Positions 1 through 7,169 of a stretch of DNA of 11,209 bases are shown here, in pieces. Source of the stretch: Commensalibacter sp963921845 (GTDB lineage: Bacteria > Pseudomonadota > Alphaproteobacteria > Acetobacterales > Acetobacteraceae); assembly GCF_963921845.1 (NCBI RefSeq), contig NZ_CAWUGZ010000049.1:1-11209 (forward strand), given 5' to 3'. The position numbers and the translations under genes are program-made. The notes beneath the pieces are model-generated. The model was not told the origin of the DNA and did no database searches. It was given only the letters and a program-made list of their open reading frames with translations. Position 1 is the first letter of the stretch. Each line of letters starts with the position of its first letter.

Positions 1-2
1 GT

Positions 3-1556
3 ATACGGCGTGTAATAATAGGGTTATTGTATAGTTTTTTTGTAGTTATTATTACATTATATGCGACGAGGCATTTAAAAATATGGTTTCCTTCACCCCC
101 TGATCCAATCGTAAAAACGAAAACCCAACCAAATGTTCCTCCAAGCTTTTCCGAACTAGCTGAAAAGCTTCTCCCAACAGTTGTAAATATCTCTGCAACA
201 AAATTATCTACCGCGAATATGTCTGAAGACGATTCAGATGAAGACCAATCCAATGATTTCAATAATGACAAAGGGGCTTCGCCTTTTGAAAAATTTTTTA
301 AAGACTATTTGAATCGCAAAGGGGTATCGGAAGGTAACTCTGATACTCTTCAGGCCCTGGGCTCTGGGGTTGTCATAGATCCAAACGGTTGGATTGTAAC
401 AAATTATCATGTGGTCAAGGATACGAATCAAATCATCGTTACTTTTGAAAACAGCCATATATTAAAAGCCACTTTAAAAGGATTTGACGAGCGTACAGAT
501 CTAGCTTTACTTAAAGTTTCGCCTAAAACCCCCTTACTCATTGCGCAATTTGGTAACAGTGACACATCAAAAATAGGGGATTGGGTGTTGGCTGTGGGCA
601 ATCCTTACGGACTATCCAATACAGTTACTTCAGGTATTATTTCTTCTCGAGGGAGAAATATTGATCAAGGGCCATATGATGATTTTATACAGACGGATGC
701 TCCAATTAATAGAGGGAATTCTGGTGGTCCATTGTTCAATATGCAGGGGAAGGTAGTCGGGATCAATACCGCTATTTTTTCTCCTTCAGGCGGTTCAATT
801 GGAATTGCTTTTGCAATACCTTCCAATGAAGCCATATGGGTTATTGACCAACTTAAGCGTGATGGTAAAGTTTTTAGGGGTTGGTTAGGCGTTCGCATCC
901 AAGAAGTTGATGAATCCCTTGGGGAAAAAATACATATCACACCCTTTACAGGGGCATTGGTGGTCGATGTGGAGGCAGACAGTCCCGCAGCAAAAGCAGG
1001 TCTACAAAAGGGTGACGTTATTATAGCTGTAGACAATCAATCAATTACTGCGCAAACTTTGCCTCGAAGAATTGCTAGACTTCAAAATGGTAGTTCCATA
1101 TCGTTAACTATTATTCGTCGTAATCAAAGACAAATTATGGTAGCAAAAATTGCTCCATTGGTTGAAAAACAACACATATCTTCTGACCAAGAATCCGAAG
1201 AACAGTCTAAGATTATAGTGGTAAAAGGGGCAGCTATAGAAGTAAGTGACATTGATGACCTTCTTCTTCAAAAATATGATCTTCCTGAGGGGCAAAAAGG
1301 GGTTATCGTGACGTGCGTGACCAAAAAGGCGAAAGGGAAAAAATCGCTTTTTCACGTAGGAGATCTCTTTCTTGGTGTTAACGATGAAGAACTTCAAAAT
1401 GTTTCAGATTTATTAAAATTTATCAATACAGAGAATTCGTCTCAGCAAAAAAATGAACGAAAAATTTCTTCCAATACTATGATTCGATTATTGGTAAAAA
1501 GTGACAATAAATTACATTGGGTTACCTTAAAGAAAAAGGATATTATAGTTCGTTAA
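3..1556 (+). CDS. HtrA/Do-family periplasmic serine protease (DegP/DegQ/MucD-like), 5' partial
   Basis: This is an envelope serine protease/chaperone that degrades or refolds misfolded exported proteins. The frame is open to the left edge with no convincing start (first possible codon is a TTG at 27), so the true start probably lies upstream. The visible start reads Arg-Arg then a hydrophobic run, consistent with a signal peptide or anchor. Counting the TTG as residue 1, the catalytic triad is His128 (TNYHVV), Asp158 (RTDLALL) and Ser232 (GNSGGPL). PDZ1 spans about 282-378 (FRGWLGV start; SPAAKAGLQKGD) and a more diverged PDZ2 about 398-500. An acidic, Asp/Asn-rich insert (about 66-82) precedes the protease core. 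Two PDZ domains favour DegP/DegQ/MucD over DegS. The stop is six bases before the next gene, suggesting co-transcription. Family is secure; the exact orthologue is not. Confidence 0.95.
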   Translation: MRRVIIGLLYSFFVVIITLYATRHLKIWFPSPPDPIVKTKTQPNVPPSFSELAEKLLPTVVNISATKLSTANMSEDDSDEDQSNDFNNDKGASPFEKFFKDYLNRKGVSEGNSDTLQALGSGVVIDPNGWIVTNYHVVKDTNQIIVTFENSHILKATLKGFDERTDLALLKVSPKTPLLIAQFGNSDTSKIGDWVLAVGNPYGLSNTVTSGIISSRGRNIDQGPYDDFIQTDAPINRGNSGGPLFNMQGKVVGINTAIFSPSGGSIGIAFAIPSNEAIWVIDQLKRDGKVFRGWLGVRIQEVDESLGEKIHITPFTGALVVDVEADSPAAKAGLQKGDVIIAVDNQSITAQTLPRRIARLQNGSSISLTIIRRNQRQIMVAKIAPLVEKQHISSDQESEEQSKIIVVKGAAIEVSDIDDLLLQKYDLPEGQKGVIVTCVTKKAKGKKSLFHVGDLFLGVNDEELQNVSDLLKFINTENSSQQKNERKISSNTMIRLLVKSDNKLHWVTLKKKDIIVR

Positions 1557-1562
1557 AACCTA

Positions 1563-2603
1563 TTGCGTTTGTATACGAAAGACCAAAGAGTGCAGATTAA
1601 TCGAAGAGAATTAATTTCTTCCTTACAACAAAGTATGCGGTTGTTATTGTCCATTGCACTTGCTAGTTTTATAGCGCATTTATGCCATTTACATGAACCG
1701 TATTGGGCACTAATGACCTCGATCATAGCGACTCAGTCTAAAATTGCACAAACTTTACAAACCAGTAGGGATCAAATTGTAGGTGCTATCATAGGAGGAA
1801 GTGCGGGTTTAATTGCGATTGCGCTACAACAATATTTTGGGTGGTCGCCTTTGCTTGCGTTTTCTATTGTTATAATTCCTATGGCCGCCCTGGTATCTTG
1901 GCGACCTTCAATGCGTTTGGGAATGGTTACCTTGGCGGTTGTTATTTTGTTTCCTGCGCCAGGAGAAGTTTTTGAAAGGCCATTTGACCGGATTTTTTCT
2001 ATTATTGTGGGTGTTATTGCGTCCTTAATTGCCAGCTATTGCGTATTAAAGTCGCAAGCAAGAAATAATGTTTTTTTAAGTGCTGCGTCTGCTTTGGATA
2101 AAATCAATATTTTACTGCATTACGCATTAACCTCTCCTATTGTATGGGAGGAAGTAGAAACAATGAACGATTCAATAACCAATGAATTAAGAAAATTATC
2201 CGATGAACTCGCTGAAGTTAGGAAGGAACACCCTACGTTGGTGTTAGAACATTATGATCCTGTCCTTATACATATTTTTTCATTATTAAGACGTTTGCAG
2301 AGCGACTCTATTTTTGTTGAACGCGCTTTGGATGAAAAGAAAAATAGATTGACAAAACATTATCAACTGGAAATAACTACTTTTTTACAAAAGAAAATAA
2401 AAAAACTAACTTCTCTTTGCAATGAACAGGCGAATTATTCAAAACCTTACGTGCCTATTGACGCAAAAGACTACGCGTTCGGATGCGATGTATCCCCCAT
2501 TTTATCCAAGTTAAAAGGCAATTGCCCCTCTATAGTCTATTTCACGCTAGAAGCTTTATTAAAAGATTTAGTAGAAGGACAACGTTTGTTGTTTCAAAAA
2601 TAA
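1563..2603 (+). CDS. FUSC-family (fusaric acid resistance/YccS-like) inner-membrane protein
   Basis: This 346-residue membrane protein has the FUSC-type N-terminal half: about six hydrophobic segments (roughly residues 25-42, 47-60, 71-90, 96-113, 119-133, 144-162). The family-typical stretch PYWALMTSIIATQS is followed by TSRDQIVGAIIGGSAG. Residues about 165-346 are polar, helical and probably cytoplasmic. It is about half the length of AaeB/YccS proteins, so it is the compact single-domain form. Family members are linked to export of aromatic acids or other small molecules; the substrate here is unknown. The start is uncertain: TTG at 1563 lies six bases after the protease stop with no clear Shine-Dalgarno. 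TTG 1569 and GTG 1590 are alternatives; ATG 1635 would cut into the first membrane segment. Translational coupling to the protease gene would explain the weak start signal. Confidence 0.85.
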   Translation: MRLYTKDQRVQINRRELISSLQQSMRLLLSIALASFIAHLCHLHEPYWALMTSIIATQSKIAQTLQTSRDQIVGAIIGGSAGLIAIALQQYFGWSPLLAFSIVIIPMAALVSWRPSMRLGMVTLAVVILFPAPGEVFERPFDRIFSIIVGVIASLIASYCVLKSQARNNVFLSAASALDKINILLHYALTSPIVWEEVETMNDSITNELRKLSDELAEVRKEHPTLVLEHYDPVLIHIFSLLRRLQSDSIFVERALDEKKNRLTKHYQLEITTFLQKKIKKLTSLCNEQANYSKPYVPIDAKDYAFGCDVSPILSKLKGNCPSIVYFTLEALLKDLVEGQRLLFQK

Positions 2604-2624
2604 AAATAAATGCTGAAATTCTAG

Positions 2625-2840
2625 TTATGATTTGTTTTTATAGGTTGCTAGTTCCTCGTCACTTAGTTGCCTAGCTTCTTCGGCAATCATTACTGGAATA
2701 CCATCTTGTATAGGGTAGGCAAGGTGGGCTTGACAACTAATGAGTTCGTTATGGTCTCTATCATAAATAAGAGGTCCTTTTGTCAAAGGACACACTAAAA
2801 TGGATAATAAGCGTTGATCAAGAGGCGCTTGAGCGTTCAT
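2625..2840 (-). CDS. Trm112/UPF0434 (YcaR-like) small protein
   Basis: This 71-residue protein matches the bacterial Trm112-like UPF0434 family along its length. It has LLSILVCPLTKGPL near the N-terminus, then LISCQAHLAYPIQDGIPVM and an EAR motif. Cys17 and Cys36 sit at the positions where this family has its zinc-ribbon-like residues, but only one cysteine of each usual pair remains, as in many bacterial members. In eukaryotes and archaea Trm112 activates methyltransferases; the role of the bacterial short form is not well settled. The start ATG has an AAAGG Shine-Dalgarno about eight bases upstream. It lies 44 bases downstream of the thioredoxin-TPR gene on the same strand and is probably co-transcribed. 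Its 3' end faces the FUSC gene across 21 bases with no clear terminator. Confidence 0.92.
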   Translation of the reverse strand: MNAQAPLDQRLLSILVCPLTKGPLIYDRDHNELISCQAHLAYPIQDGIPVMIAEEARQLSDEELATYKNKS

Positions 2841-2884
2841 TATATAAACCTTTTATAAATGGTGACGATGAAATCCCATACTAT

Positions 2885-3856
2885 TTAGGAAAAAAGCAGA
2901 CTAGATAATTGTCTTCTGGCCTCTAAAGTATCTTTGTCGTTCATTCCCCATGATTCAAAAAATTTAAAGAGTTGATTTCGTGCAGCGTCATTATTCCAAT
3001 GCCTTTCTTTACGAATAATTTCGAGCAATTGTTCAGCGGCTTCTTTCCTTTTATGGGAAGCATTTAACGCCGTTGCATACTCAAATCGTGCTTGAAAATT
3101 TTTAGGATCTTTTTTAATTAATTCAATAAGGGACTGACTTTCTTTTTGAGCTTTTTCCCCATCAATAGCCAGGTCAATTGCCGATTTTGCACCAATAACT
3201 TCTTTATTTTTTTTCATGTCTTCTGGAATTTGTTCGTAGAACTCCATGGCACCATCGGATCCAGAATGAATCAATAGACAACGAAGCATTCCTGCCCATG
3301 CTTCTCCTTTAGAGGGGTCAGCTTCTAGGGCTTGTGAAAAAGCACCCATAGCTTCTTCAATTTTATGTTGATCTAAGAGATCTTGACCCATTTGAATAGA
3401 GCCAGCGCCAGGCATTGAGCCACCAGAGGCCTTTAAAATCTGTTCAATAAAATTATGCACAGCGCTTTCAGGTTGTGCACCTTGAAGCAAATCAATAATT
3501 TCCCCTTTCCAAAAGGCAGCAACTAAGGGTATAGATTGAATAGGGAGCCCCACTTGGGCCAATTGTTGAACCAAGTGAGGACTTGAGTCTATGTTGAGTT
3601 TGACTAATTTAATTTGCCCTTTGGTTGCACGCACGGTTTTTTCGAGTATAGGGGTAAGCTGTTTACAGGGGCTGCACCATTCAGCCCAAAAATCAACCAA
3701 AACGGGTTGGCTGTTACTGCTTTCAATAACTTCTGGAATAAAATTGTTTTGGTCTCCCTCAATGATTGTACTTTGAGGAGTGGAAGAAGATACCGTGTGA
3801 CCATCTTCATTGAGAATTTGGGGTTTGTTCGGTGTATGGGGGTCGGTTAAGCTCAT
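2885..3856 (-). CDS. CnoX/YbbN-type thioredoxin-TPR chaperone (co-chaperedoxin)
   Basis: This 323-residue cytoplasmic protein has a thioredoxin domain (about residues 33-145) and a C-terminal tetratricopeptide region (about 155-323). The domain contains VDFWAEWCSPCKQLTP with redox pair Cys61/Cys64 and the cis-proline loop IQSIPLV (Pro110). This is the architecture of CnoX (YbbN), which holds unfolding proteins and protects them from over-oxidation before handing them to GroEL/DnaK. E. coli CnoX lacks the full CxxC, whereas this one has an intact WCSPC and may act as a reductase, as in alphaproteobacterial relatives. The N-terminal 30 residues are polar and low-complexity. I chose ATG at 3856. 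An in-frame TTG three codons upstream (3865) is possible, but the AGGA upstream leaves it only three bases. Trm112 follows in the same direction. Confidence 0.93.
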   Translation of the reverse strand: MSLTDPHTPNKPQILNEDGHTVSSSTPQSTIIEGDQNNFIPEVIESSNSQPVLVDFWAEWCSPCKQLTPILEKTVRATKGQIKLVKLNIDSSPHLVQQLAQVGLPIQSIPLVAAFWKGEIIDLLQGAQPESAVHNFIEQILKASGGSMPGAGSIQMGQDLLDQHKIEEAMGAFSQALEADPSKGEAWAGMLRCLLIHSGSDGAMEFYEQIPEDMKKNKEVIGAKSAIDLAIDGEKAQKESQSLIELIKKDPKNFQARFEYATALNASHKRKEAAEQLLEIIRKERHWNNDAARNQLFKFFESWGMNDKDTLEARRQLSSLLFS

Positions 3857-3943
3857 TCGTTTCAAAGATCCTATAATCCGATTTTGGTATAGTGTTGCCG
3901 AAGATGTTGTATAATTTATTTTAGCTGAGATTTTGATTATACC

Positions 3944-3978
3944 AGATTTTAAAATTATACAGGGTATTTTTAAAATCT
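3944..3978. repeat. AT-rich imperfect stem-loop upstream of thioredoxin gene and tRNA
   Basis: Perfect 11-base arms at 3944-3954 (AGATTTTAAAA) and 3968-3978 enclose a second short pairing, ATAC 3957-3960 with GTAT 3964-3967. The whole forms a 35-base hairpin with a two-base bulge and AGG loop. It lies in the intergenic space between the minus-strand thioredoxin gene and the plus-strand tRNA and is followed on the plus strand by an A-run then T-runs. No plus-strand gene lies upstream for it to terminate, so an operator-like or structural role is as likely as a terminator. Confidence 0.5.
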
Positions 3979-4008
3979 AAAAAAAAATAATTTTTTAATT
4001 TTTCCCCC

Positions 4009-4037
4009 TTGCATGAAAGTAGCAAATACCGTAAAAA
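4009..4037 (+). promoter_or_regulatory. candidate promoter of tRNA-Gly
   Basis: TTGCAT at 4009-4014 resembles a -35 box and TAAAAA at 4032-4037 could act as a -10 after a 17-base spacer, placing initiation a few bases before the tRNA. The -10 is a weak match. It overlaps a short hairpin, CGTAAAA 4030-4036 pairing with TTTTACG 4041-4047 around a four-base loop. Confidence 0.3.
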
Positions 4038-4056
4038 CAGTTTTACGTTTAGTCGA

Positions 4057-4131
4057 GCGGGCGTAGCTCAGGGGTAGAGCACAACCTTGCCAAGGTTGGG
4101 GTCGTGGGTTCGAATCCCATCGCCCGCTCCA
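4057..4131 (+). tRNA. tRNA-Gly (anticodon GCC), CCA encoded
   Basis: The 75-base sequence folds as a complete cloverleaf. The acceptor stem pairs GCGGGCG (4057-4063) with CGCCCGC (4121-4127), with discriminator U at 4128 and CCA encoded at 4129-4131. The D-arm is GCTC/GAGC. The anticodon arm is CAACC/GGTTG around TTGCCAA with anticodon GCC at 4089-4091. The T-loop is GGTTCGAATCCC. It reads the glycine codons GGC and GGU. It stands alone, not in an rRNA or tRNA cluster. Confidence 0.97.
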
Positions 4132-4140
4132 ATAGAATTC

Positions 4141-4163
4141 CTAGAATAAAATATACGTTCTAG
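4141..4163 (+). terminator. weak candidate terminator after tRNA-Gly
   Basis: CTAGAA (4141-4146) pairs with TTCTAG (4158-4163) around an 11-base loop ten bases after the tRNA 3' end. The stem is only six pairs and no clear T-run follows directly, so this is a weak candidate. Confidence 0.2.
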
Positions 4164-4336
4164 CCAGTTTATTAAATTAATTCATTTTTGATTGTGACTA
4201 TACTATTTCTTTCGATTTAAAAATAGTTTTACGATAATTTCCCACTATACCAATAAAGTATGTTTCACGCTTCAGTTTAAAAGTAAAGTGTAGGTTTGTT
4301 TTTAAAACATAATATTTATATTGGGTATGTCAAATA

Positions 4337-5113
4337 ATGGTAAGAAAAAGCGAATTGTCTTTTACTGTCTTGGTAGGACTGTCGCTAGGGTTTGTTTGTA
4401 TTGGTAGTACTGGTTTTGCTCAGTCGGATTGCCCGCAATTTTTTTATGAAAATCATCTTCCCCTCGTTCACACGGTCGATCATGTTTTGTGCCAAAAAAA
4501 TTTTGCATTAGGATACTCTGATAAAACGCTAACGAATAGCTTTTCTGCTGAGCATTTAACGGATGAAATGATTGAGAAAAGTAAAAGGATGAGACGTTAT
4601 GGCTCGTTCGATTATCGCAATCCCATTCTCCGCGATTATAAAAACTCTGGGTATGATCGTGGGCATATGACCCCTAGTGGGGATATGCCTGACTATTTTT
4701 CACAAATACAGACATTTCAATATCAAAATATCGTACCACAGACCCATGCGTTAAACAGCGGTAAATGGAATTGGATTGAGCATAAAACAAGACAAATGGC
4801 GTTGCACTATCATTCTTTGTTTGTGGTTACGGGTCCTTATTTTACTTCCATCAAAACCATAGGTACATTAGGAATTTGGGTGCCTTTTGCAACCTGGAAA
4901 GCTATTTATATACCCCAATTAAACAAAGCCGGTGTGTATACGTGCTTTAATCGAAAAAAACCTGTGTGTTATATACAGACGCTTGATGCATTTTACAAAA
5001 GAACAGCTATAGATCCTTTCCCCGCTTTGGAACCAGCGATAAAAAAGGCCCCTTTATTTCTTCCAAAACCCAAACCTAAACGGCCAAAACGGGTATTATT
5101 CCCCATCTATTAA
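4337..5113 (+). CDS. exported DNA/RNA non-specific endonuclease (NucA/Serratia nuclease family)
   Basis: This 258-residue sugar-non-specific nuclease carries the beta-beta-alpha-metal active site. The DRGH motif supplies catalytic His110, preceded by Arg108. Asn140 in NIVPQTHALNSGKW and Glu148 follow at 30 and 38 residues, the same offsets as His89, Asn119 and Glu127 of Serratia nuclease. An N-terminal hydrophobic segment ending GFA-Q (cleavage about residue 28) marks it for Sec export, so it should act in the periplasm or outside the cell on DNA and RNA. The C-terminus is unusually basic (PKPKPKRPKR), possibly aiding nucleic-acid binding. The start ATG follows a GGGT about ten bases upstream. 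No immunity-type gene follows, so a scavenging enzyme is likelier than a toxin. Family call is firm; biological role is inferred. Confidence 0.93.
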   Translation: MVRKSELSFTVLVGLSLGFVCIGSTGFAQSDCPQFFYENHLPLVHTVDHVLCQKNFALGYSDKTLTNSFSAEHLTDEMIEKSKRMRRYGSFDYRNPILRDYKNSGYDRGHMTPSGDMPDYFSQIQTFQYQNIVPQTHALNSGKWNWIEHKTRQMALHYHSLFVVTGPYFTSIKTIGTLGIWVPFATWKAIYIPQLNKAGVYTCFNRKKPVCYIQTLDAFYKRTAIDPFPALEPAIKKAPLFLPKPKPKRPKRVLFPIY

Positions 5114-5130
5114 TCCTACATTAGCCTATT

Positions 5131-5186
5131 TTCTAATGCTTTCGTCCATTAGAACAACAGTAGCGTTTTAATATCGGCATTAAAAC
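5131..5186. repeat. two consecutive short hairpins downstream of nuclease gene
   Basis: TTCTAATG (5131-5138) pairs with CATTAGAA (5147-5154) around an eight-base loop. Ten bases later GTTTTAAT (5165-5172) pairs perfectly with ATTAAAAC (5179-5186) around ATCGGC. Both are eight-pair stems without a strong T-run. They may contribute to ending nuclease transcription or protecting its 3' end. Confidence 0.35.
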
Positions 5187-5262
5187 TTTACCCTCTATAG
5201 GGAATAGCGTAAGAACATAATTTCGGTTTTAAATGTTTCGTTGATAATTCGGATTATTTTTT

Positions 5263-5862
5263 ATGCTCGTCCTTAGCCTTTGTCTTATTCATCTTTTTGC
5301 TGTAGCCGTCCCTGGGCCTGATTTTTTAGTAACGTCTCGGACGGGTCTTGTCGGGACAAAAAAAAATATTTTCCAGGTTGCTTTGGGTATTACGCTGGGT
5401 AGTACCATATGGTCATTGCTTTCGCTTTTTGGCTTGCAAATTCTTTTTGAATATTATCCGTTTTTGAACAAGATAATGCTTTTATGCGGTTCTGTTTATT
5501 TGATGTATTTGGCTTATACCATTTACAAGCAAGCAAATCATCCTTATAAAATTCAGTCAAACCCTTGCCAATCATTTTTTTTACTGGGTTTCATAACTAA
5601 TTTATCGAATCCAAAAGCAATATTATATTTTGCAAGTATATTTACGGTTCTTCTTAGTCACACCAAGATTTGGTTTTCATTAATTTTGGTATTCATTTTA
5701 ACGATTGAATCATTTGCTTGGTTTCTGCTCATAGGACTTGGGTTTTCGCATTCCACAATAAAACAGTTTTATCAAGGATATCAATCGCATATTGATAAAG
5801 TTTCAGCTAGTGTATTTGTACTATTTGCTTTTTTGCTTATAGGCGAAGCGTTGATAAAATGA
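5263..5862 (+). CDS. LysE/RhtB-family amino-acid exporter
   Basis: This 199-residue polytopic membrane protein exports amino acids or homoserine-lactone-like compounds across the inner membrane; its substrate cannot be read from the sequence. The family signature PGPDF occurs at residues 17-21, followed by the conserved region with TSRTGLVGTKKNIFQVALG and the second-half motif NLSNPKA (about 114-119). About six hydrophobic segments alternate with short loops, and the length is typical (about 200 residues). The ATG at 5263 is preceded by GGA about nine bases upstream. The gene stands alone between 149 and 132 bases of intergenic DNA, so it is probably monocistronic. No adjacent LysR-type regulator is present, although such genes often pair with one. 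Confidence 0.92.
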   Translation: MLVLSLCLIHLFAVAVPGPDFLVTSRTGLVGTKKNIFQVALGITLGSTIWSLLSLFGLQILFEYYPFLNKIMLLCGSVYLMYLAYTIYKQANHPYKIQSNPCQSFFLLGFITNLSNPKAILYFASIFTVLLSHTKIWFSLILVFILTIESFAWFLLIGLGFSHSTIKQFYQGYQSHIDKVSASVFVLFAFLLIGEALIK

Positions 5863-5994
5863 CTTAGCAGCGTTTTTTATTAGATGTAGATTTTATCTCT
5901 TTTCAACCGAATACATTTTAATGGTTAAGCCTTATCGTTTGAATACTTATCTGTCATTTTGTGAATATGAGTTTTAGTCGAAATAAAAGAAATA

Positions 5995-7167
5995 ATGACC
6001 TATTTTAGTTTATGGCCGACATTCTTTGTTACATTGTTTTTATTGGTTCTGATTATGTATTTACCAGTACCAATAAAAAAAATAGAATCTGGAACACACA
6101 TTCGATACAGATCCATAGATGGGATGAGAGGATATTTGGCCTTGGCTGTGGTTTTTACCCATAGCCAAGGACTCTATGCAATTATTCGGTTTAATCGATT
6201 AATAGAAAACCCAAGCTCAATGTATAGTCAATTGGGCACTATGGCTGTTCATTTGTTTTTCATGATCACAAGTTATCTTTTCTGGACGAAATTGCTTAAC
6301 AATCAAGGTAAAAACGAATGGAAACAATTTTACCTTAGGCGATTGTTCCGTTTAGCCCCCTTATACTGGTTAGCGGTTTTTTGTGTCGTATTAATCGTTA
6401 TGATAGAATCGGGGTGGCAATTAAAAGTTAGTGTGAATCGCTTTGTATTCCAAATTATGTCTTGGCTGGCGTTAGGGGTGCTTCCTTTACCCGATATCAA
6501 TAATCGTTATGCCAGTTTTATGATACTTTTTGGAGTGACATGGACGCTTAAATACGAGTGGTTTTATTATTGTATGTTGTTTCCTTTATCCTTTATGGCT
6601 AGAAGTTTTTTACGTTCCCTAATTTTTTGTTTGTTCCTCCTTTTCATTCTCTATGGATTGGACCAGTATGTTTATGTATCACCCACTTATAAACAATTTA
6701 TGCATGTTTTTTTTACCTTCACTGTTGGAATGCTTTGTGCAACCGTACACCATCGTTATGCTTGTAGAATAAAATTAAATCCTTTGATTTCATGCATAAC
6801 AGCTCTATTGATCCTAGCAGTCTTGCTTGTAAAAGCTGAATCCTTAGATAGCTTGCGCAGTATATTGTATGGGCTGATTCTTTTTTGCGTTGCATCAGGA
6901 GATAATTTTTTTGGGGTCTTGACATTCCCCGGCTCATTGAAACTCGGTGCAGTAAGTTATGATATTTATTTATTGCAAGGCTTAGTGTTTCAAACCGTTC
7001 TAAATATAAAGCCGTTAGGTGGTTTCGCCGTTGCAAGCCCCTATAATTATTGGTTAATGGTCTGGCTTATCTGTTCTGTTTTAATGGTTTTTGCTGTGCT
7101 TGCACATCGGTTGATTGAAAAACCTGGAATAAACATAGGCAACAAAATTATAAAAGAGCTTTTTTAA
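5995..7167 (+). CDS. acyltransferase-3 family membrane O-acyltransferase (OafA/YrhL-like)
   Basis: This 390-residue integral membrane protein belongs to the acyltransferase-3 family, which transfers acetyl or other acyl groups to LPS O-antigen, peptidoglycan, exopolysaccharide or other surface sugars. After a leading hydrophobic segment (residues 7-25) comes the diagnostic SIDGMRGYLALAVVFTHS, with the conserved His56. The second signature, YLRRLFRLAPLYWLAV (about 113-128), carries the usual arginines. About ten membrane segments follow and there is no C-terminal SGNH domain, so it is the single-domain type. The start ATG has only a weak AAAGA upstream. No glycosyltransferases or other polysaccharide genes adjoin it, so the acceptor is unknown. 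It converges with the next gene: the two stop codons are two bases apart. Confidence 0.93.
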   Translation: MTYFSLWPTFFVTLFLLVLIMYLPVPIKKIESGTHIRYRSIDGMRGYLALAVVFTHSQGLYAIIRFNRLIENPSSMYSQLGTMAVHLFFMITSYLFWTKLLNNQGKNEWKQFYLRRLFRLAPLYWLAVFCVVLIVMIESGWQLKVSVNRFVFQIMSWLALGVLPLPDINNRYASFMILFGVTWTLKYEWFYYCMLFPLSFMARSFLRSLIFCLFLLFILYGLDQYVYVSPTYKQFMHVFFTFTVGMLCATVHHRYACRIKLNPLISCITALLILAVLLVKAESLDSLRSILYGLILFCVASGDNFFGVLTFPGSLKLGAVSYDIYLLQGLVFQTVLNIKPLGGFAVASPYNYWLMVWLICSVLMVFAVLAHRLIEKPGINIGNKIIKELF

Positions 7168-7169
7168 CT

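Noticed and set aside
665..1036. Minus-strand open frame inside the HtrA protease gene
   Set aside because: It is antisense to the conserved protease active site and PDZ1 and has no family features of its own.
2604..2624. Bidirectional terminator between the FUSC and Trm112 genes
   Set aside because: The 21-base gap has no stem-loop with a T-run.
4100..4131. tRNA-Gly 3' end as a phage or island attachment site
   Set aside because: I found no second copy of the tRNA 3' sequence and no integrase in the window.
4337..5113. Nuclease as a toxin of a toxin-immunity or contact-dependent system
   Set aside because: It has a complete Sec signal peptide, no delivery domain, and the following gene is an amino-acid exporter rather than an immunity protein.
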